This document shows, piece by piece, positions 25,784-36,844 of a stretch of 64,000 nt of DNA. Numbering within the stretch: the first letter of the stretch is position 1; each line of letters begins with the position of its first letter. This stretch comes from Aphodovivens avicola (GTDB lineage: Bacteria > Actinomycetota > Coriobacteriia > Coriobacteriales > Eggerthellaceae). Position numbers and translations under genes: made by a program. The stretch covers positions 1 through 64,000 of the forward strand of contig DVGW01000011.1 of the NCBI GenBank assembly GCA_018712515.1, given 5' to 3'. The notes under the pieces were generated by a model. That model did no database searches. It was not told where the DNA came from and was given only the letters and a program-made list of their open reading frames with translations.

Positions 25784-25857
25784 AATGAGAAAAAGGGACA
25801 GTCACTTCGTCTCATTTTCGCGAAAATGAGACGAAGTGACTGTCCCTTTTTCTCATT
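25784..25857. repeat. 74-bp perfect palindrome (GGACAGTCA family)
   Basis: Positions 25784-25820 and 25821-25857 are exact inverses with no loop. Each half carries AATGAGAAAAAGGGACAGTC, the unit seen at 9976 and 50262, extended by an outer TCTCATTTTCG that meets its mirror at the centre. It looks like two copies of the dispersed repeat joined head to head. It lies between the SRP RNA gene and the tetR-like gene. Confidence 0.85.
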
Positions 25858-25879
25858 TCGGGAGAGCGAGGCGAGACGG

Positions 25880-26554
25880 CTACCCTCGTCTCTCGTTTTG
25901 GGAGACGGAGGTCTGCGCCACACCGTGCAGGCCGTCGAACACGAGGATCTCGAAGAGCTTCGCCACGCTCTCAAGCGATGCATCCTCCGTCTCATCGAGC
26001 AGCCAACGCCTGAACAGGGCGATCATGCCGGCTCCCACGAATGCCGCGCACAGCTGCTCGTAGCACTTGGGCATTCCGGGAGGAATCTCCCCCGCCAGGC
26101 GCCCGTCTTCGATGAACGCCTCGGTGAGCATGTCAGGCAGCCGATCGAGCACCATCTCGATGGGCAGGTGGCGCATCTGGCTGCGCATGCGGGGGCCGTC
26201 CTGCGAGAACTCGCCCCACATCGCGGAGAAAAGCTCAGCGATCTTCAACGGCTCCGTGGCGCGCCCGCTCTCCCGCGCATGAAGTCCGTCGATGAGCGCC
26301 CTCGTGAGAAGGCGGGCCCTCTCGCGCAGAATCTCGTCCGCGAGCGCGTCGATCGAACGATAATGCAGGTAGAACGTCTTACGGTCGACGCCCGCCTCGC
26401 GCGCAAGGGCCGACACGCTGAACTTCTCGTAATCGATGTCGCCGAGGAGCTTGAAGAACGCCGCTCGGATCGCCTTCTCGGTGCGCGCGACCCGCTTGTC
26501 CATGCGATCCATCCCATCGGCGCGCCGCGCCTCAAGTCCGCTCGATGCCCCCAC
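25880..26554 (-). CDS. TetR-family transcriptional regulator
   Basis: A 224-residue repressor. The N-terminal HTH (RTEKAIRAAFFKLL, then SVSALAREAGVDRKTFYLHY) is typical TetR; the Leu/Met-rich C-terminal half is the ligand-binding and dimer domain. I start at GTG 26554, four bases after AAGGAAGGA; a TTG seven codons upstream is the alternative. It is divergent from the radical SAM gene, and a palindrome at 26661-26683 between them is a likely operator. The last residues (QTSVSQNERRG) end 23 bases from the large palindrome. Confidence 0.9.
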   Translation of the reverse strand: MGASSGLEARRADGMDRMDKRVARTEKAIRAAFFKLLGDIDYEKFSVSALAREAGVDRKTFYLHYRSIDALADEILRERARLLTRALIDGLHARESGRATEPLKIAELFSAMWGEFSQDGPRMRSQMRHLPIEMVLDRLPDMLTEAFIEDGRLAGEIPPGMPKCYEQLCAAFVGAGMIALFRRWLLDETEDASLESVAKLFEILVFDGLHGVAQTSVSQNERRG

Positions 26555-26660
26555 TGCGTCCTTCCTTTCCGCCAATTCTTCGATTTCCCAGAAACCGTGG
26601 AGCAGCGCGCCAGGATTGTGTGAAGCGTCTGCCCACCCAAGCCCTCCTCATTATAATCCA

Positions 26661-26683
26661 CACTTGTGGATATTCCACAAGTG
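26661..26683. promoter_or_regulatory. Probable TetR operator
   Basis: CACTTGTGGA and TCCACAAGTG form a perfect 10-bp inverted repeat with a 3-bp spacer, next to an ATTATAAT promoter-like motif. It lies in the gap between the divergent tetR-like and radical SAM genes. Size and position fit a TetR dimer site acting on both promoters. Confidence 0.65.
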
Positions 26684-26794
26684 ATGCGTAACATTCGAAA
26701 AAGATGCCGGGTTCGCACGGTCCCCGGCAGGGAGGCCCCGCCGCCATCCCTCCGACGGCGGGGCAGCTTTCGAGCATCGGGGAAGGAGCCATCG

Positions 26795-28210
26795 ATGAAA
26801 GCAACCGATCATGTGAAGCGCGCCGCCTACAACAAAGCGGTGGACTACCTTCTGGAGGATCCGGTAAGCCACGTCCGCAAGATCATGGATCTGCTGGACA
26901 AAGCCGCTCCCGACGATCTGTTCCCCAGCCAGCGCAAGGCCTTCCGCACCGCGATCGACAGCCAGAACAATTGGTACCAGCTCATCATGAAGGTGCTCGA
27001 CCTCAACCCCGCCGTGCGCGATGCGCTTCTGCGCACGTTCATCGTCGACGCCAACCTGATGGCATGGCCCGAGCAGGAGAAGAACCGCGTGAAGCACGGC
27101 TGCAACATCCCCTGGGCGGTGCTGATGGATCCCACAAGCGCCTGCAACCTGCACTGCACCGGCTGCTGGGCCGCCGAGTACGGGCACAACCTCAACCTCA
27201 GCTACGACGAGCTTGACGCGATCATCCGCCAGGGCAAGGAGCTGGGCACCCACGTCTACATCTACACCGGCGGCGAGCCGCTCGTGCGCAAGCGTGACCT
27301 CATCCGCCTGTGCGAGGCGCATCCCGACTGCGCGTTCCTCTCGTTCACCAACGGCACGCTGATCGACGAGGAGTTCTGCCAGGAGATGATCCGCGTCAAG
27401 AACTTCGTCCCCGCCATTAGCGTGGAGGGGTTCGAAGCCGCCACGGACGGGCGTCGCGGCGAGGGGACGTTCGGCAAGGTGACCCATGCGTTCGAGCTGC
27501 TGCGCGAGCACGGGCTGCCATTCGGCGTGTCGTGCTGCTACACGAGCGCAAATGCGGGCTCGATCGCGTCCGAGGAGTTCTTCGACTGGATGATCGATCA
27601 GGGCGTGCTGTTCGCGTGGATCTTCACGTACTTCCCCGTCGGCGTCGACGCGCCCACCGATCTGATGGTGACGCCCGGGCAGCGCGAGCACCTGTATCGC
27701 TTCGTGCGCAAGATGCGCCAGGAGAAGCCCCTGTTCACGCTCGATTTCCAAAACGACGGCGAGTTCGTGGGCGGCTGCATCGCCGGCGGGCGGCGCTACC
27801 TGCACATCAACGCCGCAGGCGATGTGGAGCCGTGCGTGTTCGCCCACTACGCCAACGCCAACATCCGCGAGAGCTCGCTGCTCGACGCGCTGAAGTCGCC
27901 CCTCTTCATGGCCTACCATGACGGGCAGCCGTTCAACGACAACCTGCTGCGTCCCTGCCCCATCTTGGAGAATCAGAACATGCTGGCCGAGATGGTGGAG
28001 CGTACCGGCGCGCACTCGACCGATCTGCAGGCCAAAGAGAGCGCCCGCGACCTGTGCGCGAAGTGCTCCCGCTCGATCGAGGAATGGGCCCCGGTCGCCG
28101 AGCGCCTCTGGAGCGACCCCTCCGATCCCATGCACGCCAAGCGCCAAGACCCCACCCAGGGCATGGCCGACTCCGACATGGATAAGCTCCGAGCGCAAGG
28201 GCGGCGCTAG
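26795..28210 (+). CDS. Radical SAM protein with SPASM-like C-terminus
   Basis: A 471-residue radical S-adenosylmethionine enzyme. The cluster motif CNLHCTGC (Cys 117, 121, 124) follows a ~110-residue helical N-terminal extension. TGGEPLVRK and SVEGFEA are the SAM-binding strands. The C-terminal part has extra cysteines in GGCIAGGRRYLHINAAGDVEPC form, LRPCP and CAKCSRS, the pattern of SPASM-type auxiliary clusters. GAAGGAG precedes the ATG. It is divergent from a TetR regulator, implying induction by a small molecule. No precursor peptide or obvious substrate gene lies beside it. Confidence 0.88.
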   Translation: MKATDHVKRAAYNKAVDYLLEDPVSHVRKIMDLLDKAAPDDLFPSQRKAFRTAIDSQNNWYQLIMKVLDLNPAVRDALLRTFIVDANLMAWPEQEKNRVKHGCNIPWAVLMDPTSACNLHCTGCWAAEYGHNLNLSYDELDAIIRQGKELGTHVYIYTGGEPLVRKRDLIRLCEAHPDCAFLSFTNGTLIDEEFCQEMIRVKNFVPAISVEGFEAATDGRRGEGTFGKVTHAFELLREHGLPFGVSCCYTSANAGSIASEEFFDWMIDQGVLFAWIFTYFPVGVDAPTDLMVTPGQREHLYRFVRKMRQEKPLFTLDFQNDGEFVGGCIAGGRRYLHINAAGDVEPCVFAHYANANIRESSLLDALKSPLFMAYHDGQPFNDNLLRPCPILENQNMLAEMVERTGAHSTDLQAKESARDLCAKCSRSIEEWAPVAERLWSDPSDPMHAKRQDPTQGMADSDMDKLRAQGRR

Positions 28211-28304
28211 GCCCTCGCCCGAGCAGCTCGCCTCGAGAACGACGCTATCCGCGCGCAATTCGCCCAGCAGGTGCAAGTATCGCGCGATAGCGTCGCCGAG
28301 ACGC

Positions 28305-28349
28305 AAAAAGCGGCGCCCCGCGAGCCGAGATGGCTGCGGGGCGCCGCTT
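28305..28349 (-). terminator. Rho-independent terminator of aspS
   Basis: On the minus strand AAGCGGCGCCCCGC pairs with its exact inverse across a 14-nt loop and is followed by TTTTT. It starts 28 bases past the aspS stop. A weaker inverted pair (GACGCTATC / GATAGCGTC) at 28241-28292 faces the radical SAM gene and may end that transcript. Confidence 0.85.
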
Positions 28350-28376
28350 CGCTTGCGGGATGCCGCGTCCGCCGGC

Positions 28377-30155
<1,779 letters not shown>

Positions 30156-30353
30156 GGTTGCAAGTCCTCGCAGGTCTCTTTATTCCAAACTGGGTTATTG
30201 TACTCGACCGCCGCGCGCGCACACCGGAAATACGCCCATTTCATGCAAAATGCGCGAGAAAGCGCCCGACTGCTCGGATCTTCCTGCTCAAATGCCGGTT
30301 TCGAGGCGTTGGTCGACGTTCGCGGAGCGGATGTCGATGGACTGCCCGGACCC

Positions 30354-32537
30354 CTACATGACCTTGGTCGACTCGACCTTCTCGACGAAGCGGTCCACGA
30401 TCTTGATGAGCGGGTTGCGCAGCACGAAGCCCAGCAGGACGAACGGCAGCGCGAACAGCACGAGCACGCCCATCTCGATCCAGAAATCTGCCTGGTAGAC
30501 GCCGAACATGGCGGCGCGCATGGCGTTGACGGCGTGGGTGATCGGAAGCGCCGGGCTCGCCGCCTGGAAGAAATCGGGCAGCAGCGCCAGAGGGTAGCTG
30601 CCCCCGCCGCCCGACACCTGGATGATCAGCAGCATGACCGAGAGCGCCTTGCCGAAGTTGGCGAACGAGGCCACGAGCGCGTAGATGATGAACGCGAACA
30701 CGAGCCCCGACCCCCACAGGCACAGCAGGTACAGGGCGGGCTCGACCGCCTGGACGCCCAAGAACAGCAGGTTGCCCAGCCCGATGCAGGTGCTTTGGAG
30801 CAGCGACAGTGCCGCCACGACGACGAAGCGCCCCGCGAACAGCTGCCACGGCCGGGGATCGTCCAGCTCCGCCAGGGCGCGCTCGCACGGCGCGACCTTC
30901 AGCGCCACCATGATGAGCAGCGCGCCGATCCACAGCGCCAACGTGGTGTAGAGCGGAGCCATGGCCGAGCCGAAGCTGTTGACGGGGTAGACCGCGTGGC
31001 GGTCGAGCTGCACCGGCGCCGAGAGCGCCTGCGCGAGCGCGGAGGGATCCTGGCCGATCACCTGGCGCAGCGCCTGCGAATCGCCCGTCGCCAGCGCCTC
31101 GTCGATGCGCCGGGACAGATCGCCCAGCTCGGCGCCGGAATCGGCCAGCTCGTCCGCCGCGGAGAGGAGCGCCTGCTCGGCGTCGCCGAGGTGCTGCGCC
31201 ATCGACCCCGCCGCGCTTGACAGGTCGTCCCCCGCGGACTGCAGGGCGGCAGCCATCGCGGGCAGCGACGAGGCGACGGATCCCACGTCGTCGGAGAGCC
31301 GCTCGAGCGTCGGCGCGATATCAGCATCGTAACCGACGCGGATGTCCTGCAAGCTGTCGCGCGCCTGCTGGGCGAGGCTGGCCGCCTCGTCGCGCTTGGC
31401 CTGGGCATCGGCATCCCCCGCCTCGACGGCGTCCGCCGCGCCGGAAAGCGAGGATCCCAGCTGGTCGGCGAGATCGGCCGAAGCGTCCAGCTGGTCGGCC
31501 ATGGCTTCGACGGCGAGGCGCGACTCCTGCGGAAGCGCCGCGGCGATCTCCCTCAGCTGGGAGGCTGCCGAGCGGAACGCCGCGCCCTGATCCTGCGCCG
31601 CCGTCGCCGATGCGCGCAGCTGCGCTGCCGCATCCGCCGCCGTGGTCGAAGCGGAGGCGAACGCGGCGTCGAGCGCGTCGGGCACCGCCGCGAACCCTTC
31701 GGAGCCCTGCCGCAGCGCCGTCGACAACGCGTCGGCGGCGCCGTCCATCGCATCCGCCACCGATCCCGCCGCCGCGCGCGCCGTCTCCGAGGAGGACGCC
31801 GCCTCGTCGGCGAGCGTCCCCGCCTGCGCCAGGAGGCCGCCCGATCCCTCGATGAGCGTGCGCGCGGAACCGAGCACCCGCGCATGCAGGCGCAGCGCGT
31901 CGGCGGCGGTCGTCATCTGGCAGCCGATGTCGCCGATCGAGCCGGCCAGCTTGCCCAAGGCGCCTCCGGCGTCGGTGTCGTCCATGTAGTCGAGCAGCGC
32001 CTGGGATATCCCCAGGGCGGTCTCCGACAGCGTCTCGGCGAACACACGGTTCACCTGCGCCGATATCTGATCGGCGCCCTGCCCGGTCACCTTGGGAGCG
32101 ATGGCGTTCTTCTTCTCGTTTGAATAGTACACGATCCGCGCGTGCTCCACATCGCCCGAATAGAACGTCATCATGTCCCGGCTGAAGCTTTGCGGGATGA
32201 CGACCGCCGCGTAGTAGCGCCCCGCCTCCGCGCCGTCGACGGCGTCCTCCTCGTTGGTGAACACCCAGTTCATCTGGTCGTTCGCGCGCAGCGCCGAGAC
32301 CACCTGGTCCCCGATGTTGACCTTGAGGGGCACCAGATCGCTTTGATAGCCCTCGTCGGAGTTGGCCACCGCGACCTTGAGGTTGCCCGTGTTGCCGAAC
32401 ACGTCCCAGCAGGCGAGCACGTTGTACCACGTGAAGATCGACGGGAGCAGCACCAGGCCCAGCACGATGATGATCGAGACGATGTTGGAGAACAGCCGCT
32501 TGAAGTCGCCCGCGGCAAGGCGCAGCACGTTCCTCAT
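30354..32537 (-). CDS. YhgE/Pip-family membrane protein (second of coupled pair)
   Basis: A 727-residue membrane protein. It begins with one hydrophobic segment (FSNIVSIIIVLGLVLLPSIFTWYNVLA) and the family's extracytoplasmic stretch (GNLKVAVANSDEGYQSD). A long Ala/Ser/Asp-rich coiled region (about 195-500) and five C-terminal membrane spans follow, ending VLLGFVLRNPLIK. This is the layout of YhgE/Pip phage-infection or ESX-like ABC-2 permease relatives. GGGAGG precedes the ATG. Its ATG overlaps the stop of the paralogue upstream (ATGA), so the two are probably made in fixed ratio. Confidence 0.88.
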   Translation of the reverse strand: MRNVLRLAAGDFKRLFSNIVSIIIVLGLVLLPSIFTWYNVLACWDVFGNTGNLKVAVANSDEGYQSDLVPLKVNIGDQVVSALRANDQMNWVFTNEEDAVDGAEAGRYYAAVVIPQSFSRDMMTFYSGDVEHARIVYYSNEKKNAIAPKVTGQGADQISAQVNRVFAETLSETALGISQALLDYMDDTDAGGALGKLAGSIGDIGCQMTTAADALRLHARVLGSARTLIEGSGGLLAQAGTLADEAASSSETARAAAGSVADAMDGAADALSTALRQGSEGFAAVPDALDAAFASASTTAADAAAQLRASATAAQDQGAAFRSAASQLREIAAALPQESRLAVEAMADQLDASADLADQLGSSLSGAADAVEAGDADAQAKRDEAASLAQQARDSLQDIRVGYDADIAPTLERLSDDVGSVASSLPAMAAALQSAGDDLSSAAGSMAQHLGDAEQALLSAADELADSGAELGDLSRRIDEALATGDSQALRQVIGQDPSALAQALSAPVQLDRHAVYPVNSFGSAMAPLYTTLALWIGALLIMVALKVAPCERALAELDDPRPWQLFAGRFVVVAALSLLQSTCIGLGNLLFLGVQAVEPALYLLCLWGSGLVFAFIIYALVASFANFGKALSVMLLIIQVSGGGGSYPLALLPDFFQAASPALPITHAVNAMRAAMFGVYQADFWIEMGVLVLFALPFVLLGFVLRNPLIKIVDRFVEKVESTKVM

Positions 32538-35248
32538 CGCGCACCTCCCGCATCCGGGCCGCCGGCACCCTCGCCGGCAGCGGCAGCGGCGCACTCGGCG
32601 CCGTCGTCGCCCTCCGCATCGGCCGGCCCGCCGTCGCCGCCGTCCACCGCTTCGCGCTTCGCCGCAGCTTTGCCGTTCTCGGCATCATGCCGCGATGCGC
32701 CGTCCCCGCCCTCGCGGGCGCCCTCGCCCCGCACGTACAGCGCGCGGACCTCGTCGTCGCTGAGCGACCCGAGGATCGCCTGGCGCCCCAGCCCGTCGCG
32801 GACGTACTCGATCGCGATCAGGAACGCGAACACCATCACCAGCCAGGCCAGCCACACGGTCAGAAGCACGACCTTCTCGGCCTGCGACACCGAGAGCGCG
32901 ATCGTCGCGACGACGGGGACCGCGATGCCGATCGCGAGCGCCCCCGTCTTCATGCGCGGATACCAGCGCAAAAACCTCTCGGCGCGCTTGAGCATGGCGG
33001 TGCGGTACTCGGCGCGGTCGGCGAGCACGCGCATCACCTGCGCCATGCGGAACCGGCGCTCGGGCAACGCCACGCGCTCGCCGTTGATGATGCCGCCCTC
33101 CTCGATCTGGCGCGCGAACAAGCGGTTGAGGTTCACCAGGTACGGGCGCAGGATCACCCCCAGCAGCATCGACACCGCGAAGAACGCCCCCAGCGTCGCG
33201 ACGTCGCCCGCCCACGCACCGTCGTAGAAGCCGCCGATGACCTCGCGCATCGCGTTGATGCCGTAGGTGAAGGGGAACACCGGATACACCGCCTGGAAAA
33301 ACGGCGTCGTCATCTCGATGGGATACAGGCCGGTCGCCGCCGGGATCTGCACGAACACCAGCACGACGCACAGGCCCTTGCCCACATGCTGGAACAGCGT
33401 GGAGAGCATGTACTGGATCGCGAGGTACGCCTGGGAGGCGATGACCGCCGTCAAAAGGAACAGCGGCGCGTTGACCGTCTGAACCCCCATGGCGAGGCAG
33501 CCCGCGCAGCACACCGCCGCTTGCAACGCCGCCATCGCCGCCAAGAGCAGCCACCGTCCAAAGTAGCGCTGAGCCGCCGTCAGGTCGGCGATGCCCTCGT
33601 CGTCCACCTCCAGACGCATGATGACCATGAGCATGAACACGCCGATCCACAGCGTCAAGTTGATGAACAGGGGCGCCATCGCCGATCCGTAGGAGTTGAG
33701 CGGATAGAGCGTCTCGGTCTCCACCGTCGTGGGGGACATCATGAACTCGGCGACGGCGTCCGGATCGAGCTTGCCGCCGAACAGGCCGGCAAGTGCGTCG
33801 GAGGATCCCAGCGCCGCGATATCGGTGCGCGCCGTGCCGAAGTCGCCTTCGAGCCCCGCCAGCACCTCATCGGTTTTCGCGAGCGCGTCGACGGCGGCCG
33901 AAAGCGTGCCTTTCAGCTGGTCGAGCGCGAGCAGCGTCTGGTCGATGAGCGCCTGCTGGCCGGCGACGGCCCCCGCAAGGCCGCTCGCCGCCTGGGTGAT
34001 CCCGCCCAACGCGTCGGCGAGCGACGGGATCGTGTCGGCGGCAAGGGACTGGCGGAACCCGTCCGTCGACGAGAGCGCGCCCTGCACGGCGCCATCGACC
34101 GTCGACGACGCGGCGCCTGCGGCCTCGGCCGACGCCGCGATGTCGGAGGACAGCGTCTTCAGGCCCGCGACCGTCGCGGACGCCTGGTCGTTTTGCTGGG
34201 AGAGCGCGGAGATCACCTGCGCGAGGGAGTCTTTGGCGGAGCCGGCGGGCAGCCCCTCCTGGATGCGGGAGAGCTCCTCGAGCACCTGCGCGTTGCCCGC
34301 GACCACCGCGTCCGCGCGCCCCAAGGCGGCATCCACGTCGCCTTGGGCGGAGGCGATGCCCGCGGCGGTCTGAGACAGAGCGCCGGATGCCTGCGAGGAG
34401 GATTGCGACAGCAGCCGCGACGCGTCGTCGAGCGCGCCGCCGAACGCCAGCGGCAGCCCCGCGATCCCCCGGCTCGCGTCCCCCGCCAGCGAGGACACGT
34501 CATCGAGGGCTGCGGCAAGCGACGCCGCCTGGCCCTTCGCGTCCTCAAGGGTCCCGCGCGCGCCGTCCGCGCGGGCGAGCGCATCCTCGGCGGCCTGCTT
34601 CAGCTCGGCGAGCCCCTGCCGCGCCTCCCCCACGCGGGCGCCCGCCTCGGAAAGCCGCGAGACGGCGTCCCCCTGGGCCGACTGCGCCTGGGCCTGCGCT
34701 GCGCCGAGCTCCTCATCGAGCGCGGATGCCACCGCCTCGCTTGCGCGCGAGACGAACGCGTCGTTGATCGTGGTGTCCAGCGTGCTCGCACCCGTGTCGG
34801 TGATCTTGGGGGACACCGGCCCCATCTTCTCGTTCACATAGTATTCGAGCTGGGGCAGCGTGGGATCACCCGTCAGCAGGGTCGCCACATCGGCGCTGAA
34901 GTCCTCGGGGATGACGAACGCGGCGTAGGCGCGCCCCGCCTCCACCGCCTCCATCGCCTGGCCGCGGTCGGTGAAATCCCATCCCAGCTGGTTGTCGTCG
35001 TGAAGCTGGGCGACCACCTGCGCCCCCAGGTCGAGGTCCCCCAGCGTCTCGTCGTGCGCGCCCGCGTCCTCGTTGACGACGCAGATGCGCAGGTTGGCGG
35101 TGTTGCCGTAGGGATCCCAGAACCCCGCGACGTTGAACCAGGTGTACAGGGACGGCAGGACGATGAGGAACAGCGCCACCAGCCACGCCGCGGGGACCTT
35201 CGCCACGCGCTTGATATCGCGCGCGAGCACGCGCAAGACGTTGCCCAT
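32534..35248 (-). CDS. YhgE/Pip-family membrane protein (first of coupled pair)
   Basis: A 904-residue paralogue of the downstream gene. The N-terminal span (VALFLIVLPSLYTWFNVAGF) and the GNTANLRICVVNEDAG stretch match it closely. A long Ala/Ser/Gln-rich coiled region (about 180-540) follows, then six or more C-terminal spans. Unlike its partner it has an added cytoplasmic tail with two further spans (about 800-850) and a disordered Gly/Ala/Asp/Glu end. I start at MGNVLRVL (35248); longer starts lack a ribosome-binding site. The pair may export a substrate or organise the envelope; no ATPase is nearby. Confidence 0.88.
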   Translation of the reverse strand: MGNVLRVLARDIKRVAKVPAAWLVALFLIVLPSLYTWFNVAGFWDPYGNTANLRICVVNEDAGAHDETLGDLDLGAQVVAQLHDDNQLGWDFTDRGQAMEAVEAGRAYAAFVIPEDFSADVATLLTGDPTLPQLEYYVNEKMGPVSPKITDTGASTLDTTINDAFVSRASEAVASALDEELGAAQAQAQSAQGDAVSRLSEAGARVGEARQGLAELKQAAEDALARADGARGTLEDAKGQAASLAAALDDVSSLAGDASRGIAGLPLAFGGALDDASRLLSQSSSQASGALSQTAAGIASAQGDVDAALGRADAVVAGNAQVLEELSRIQEGLPAGSAKDSLAQVISALSQQNDQASATVAGLKTLSSDIAASAEAAGAASSTVDGAVQGALSSTDGFRQSLAADTIPSLADALGGITQAASGLAGAVAGQQALIDQTLLALDQLKGTLSAAVDALAKTDEVLAGLEGDFGTARTDIAALGSSDALAGLFGGKLDPDAVAEFMMSPTTVETETLYPLNSYGSAMAPLFINLTLWIGVFMLMVIMRLEVDDEGIADLTAAQRYFGRWLLLAAMAALQAAVCCAGCLAMGVQTVNAPLFLLTAVIASQAYLAIQYMLSTLFQHVGKGLCVVLVFVQIPAATGLYPIEMTTPFFQAVYPVFPFTYGINAMREVIGGFYDGAWAGDVATLGAFFAVSMLLGVILRPYLVNLNRLFARQIEEGGIINGERVALPERRFRMAQVMRVLADRAEYRTAMLKRAERFLRWYPRMKTGALAIGIAVPVVATIALSVSQAEKVVLLTVWLAWLVMVFAFLIAIEYVRDGLGRQAILGSLSDDEVRALYVRGEGAREGGDGASRHDAENGKAAAKREAVDGGDGGPADAEGDDGAECAAAAAGEGAGGPDAGGAR

Positions 35249-35357
35249 AGCTCCGTTGTCTCCCTTCGCCGCTCGACACGTTCCGCCAATGCATTCCGCC
35301 AATGATGGGATGGCCCGCCAAGAAAAACGGCGCGAAGCACGCGCCGTTACGTTTCCG

Positions 35358-36716
35358 TTACTTCATGTCGAACAGCTGCCCTGTCGCCGAGGAGTCCGAG
35401 CGCGCTCCCAGGAAGCGTTCCATGAGCGAGCGCAGCGCCTTCAGCTCGACCGTGCGCTCATGGTGGGTCTGCATGTTGCGGATCGTGACGACGCCCTGCT
35501 CGACCTCGTCGGGGCCCAGCACCATCACGAGCACGGCGCCGATCTTGTCCGCGAGCTTGAACTGGCTCTTCAGGCTGCGGTGCTGATGGTCCAGCTCGGC
35601 GGTCAGCCCCACGTCGCGCGCCGCCTGGACGATGCGGAAGCCCAGCTCGCGCACCGAGTCGTCGACGCATGCCACGAAGATGTCGCACGGCGGCTTGCCC
35701 GGCAGCTCGACGCCCGCCGCCTGCAGCGCCAGAAGGCAGCGCTCGTACCCCAGCGCGAACCCGAACCCGGGCGTCGGGCGGCCGCCCACCTCCTCGGCGA
35801 GCTTGTCGTAGCGACCGCCGCCTCCGATGGCGTTCTGACTGCCCATGCCCTCGACCACCTGCACCTCGAACACGGTGCGGGTGTAGTAGTCGAGCCCGCG
35901 CACCAGGCGCGGCTCCTCGACGAACGGGATATGGGCGATCCCGACCAGCTTCTTCACCGCCTCGTAATGCTCGCGGCAATCGTCGCACAGGTAGTCGGAG
36001 ATCTTGGGGGCGCCGTCCATCACGGCGGCGCACTCGGGGTTCTTGCAGTCGAAGGCGCGCAGCGGGTTCACCTCGGAACGGCGCTTGCACTCGTCACACA
36101 GCGCGTCGGCATGCGCGTCCATGTAGGCCTTGACGGCGGCACGGTACGCGGGACGGCACTTCTCGCACCCCATGGAGTTGACGAGCAGGCGCATATGGGA
36201 CTGCGGGATGCCCATCGTCTCGAAGAAGCGCATGAGCATGATGATGCCCTCGGCGTCGACCGTGGGCTCCTCGGCTCCCAAGCACTCGATGCCCACCTGG
36301 TTGAACTGGCGCTGGCGGCCCTTCTGCGGGCGCTCGGCGCGGAACATCGGCCCGGCGTACATCAGCTTGGCGGGCGCGGCGCCCTGGGGGACCAGGTCAT
36401 GCTGCACCACGGCGCGCACGACGCCGGCGGTGCCCTCGGGACGCAGGCTCAGGCGGCTCTTCGCCTTGATGCTGCCCCCGTCGAGCAGGGTCTTGAGGTT
36501 CTCGCCCGAGATGGCCGTGAACATCTCCTTGGAGACCACGTCGGTCGCCTCGCCGATGCCGCGGACGAACAGGTCGGTCTGCTCGAACAGCGGCGTCTCG
36601 ATGGGCTGGTATCCGTAGCGGCCGAAGATCGTCGCCGCGGTCCGCTTGAACTCGGTCCAGAAACGCTGTTCATCGGGAAGGAAATCCCTCGTTCCCTCGG
36701 GTGCGCGCAATGCCAT
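35358..36716 (-). CDS. hisS: Histidyl-tRNA synthetase
   Basis: A 452-residue class II synthetase. Motif 2 (MYAGPMFRAERPQKGRQRQFNQVG), the histidine-specific LVRGLDYYTRTVFE and the GGGGRYDKL motif 3 region are all visible. The C-terminal anticodon domain runs from about 345. Cysteine pairs at CEKC, CDEC, CKNPEC and CDDC (about 185-260) form a zinc-type insertion found in some bacterial HisRS. AAAGGA precedes the ATG at 36716. Confidence 0.96.
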   Translation of the reverse strand: MALRAPEGTRDFLPDEQRFWTEFKRTAATIFGRYGYQPIETPLFEQTDLFVRGIGEATDVVSKEMFTAISGENLKTLLDGGSIKAKSRLSLRPEGTAGVVRAVVQHDLVPQGAAPAKLMYAGPMFRAERPQKGRQRQFNQVGIECLGAEEPTVDAEGIIMLMRFFETMGIPQSHMRLLVNSMGCEKCRPAYRAAVKAYMDAHADALCDECKRRSEVNPLRAFDCKNPECAAVMDGAPKISDYLCDDCREHYEAVKKLVGIAHIPFVEEPRLVRGLDYYTRTVFEVQVVEGMGSQNAIGGGGRYDKLAEEVGGRPTPGFGFALGYERCLLALQAAGVELPGKPPCDIFVACVDDSVRELGFRIVQAARDVGLTAELDHQHRSLKSQFKLADKIGAVLVMVLGPDEVEQGVVTIRNMQTHHERTVELKALRSLMERFLGARSDSSATGQLFDMK

Positions 36717-36844
36717 GGTCCATCCTTTCAAATGCCGTGCCCGAACGCCGCGCCCTTCGGCTGCGGGCGCCGGGACGGCGCGCGATCAACCGTGCCATTG
36801 TAGCGCATGCGCGCTCGGCGGTCGCAGGAATGCTCCTGCGCGCA

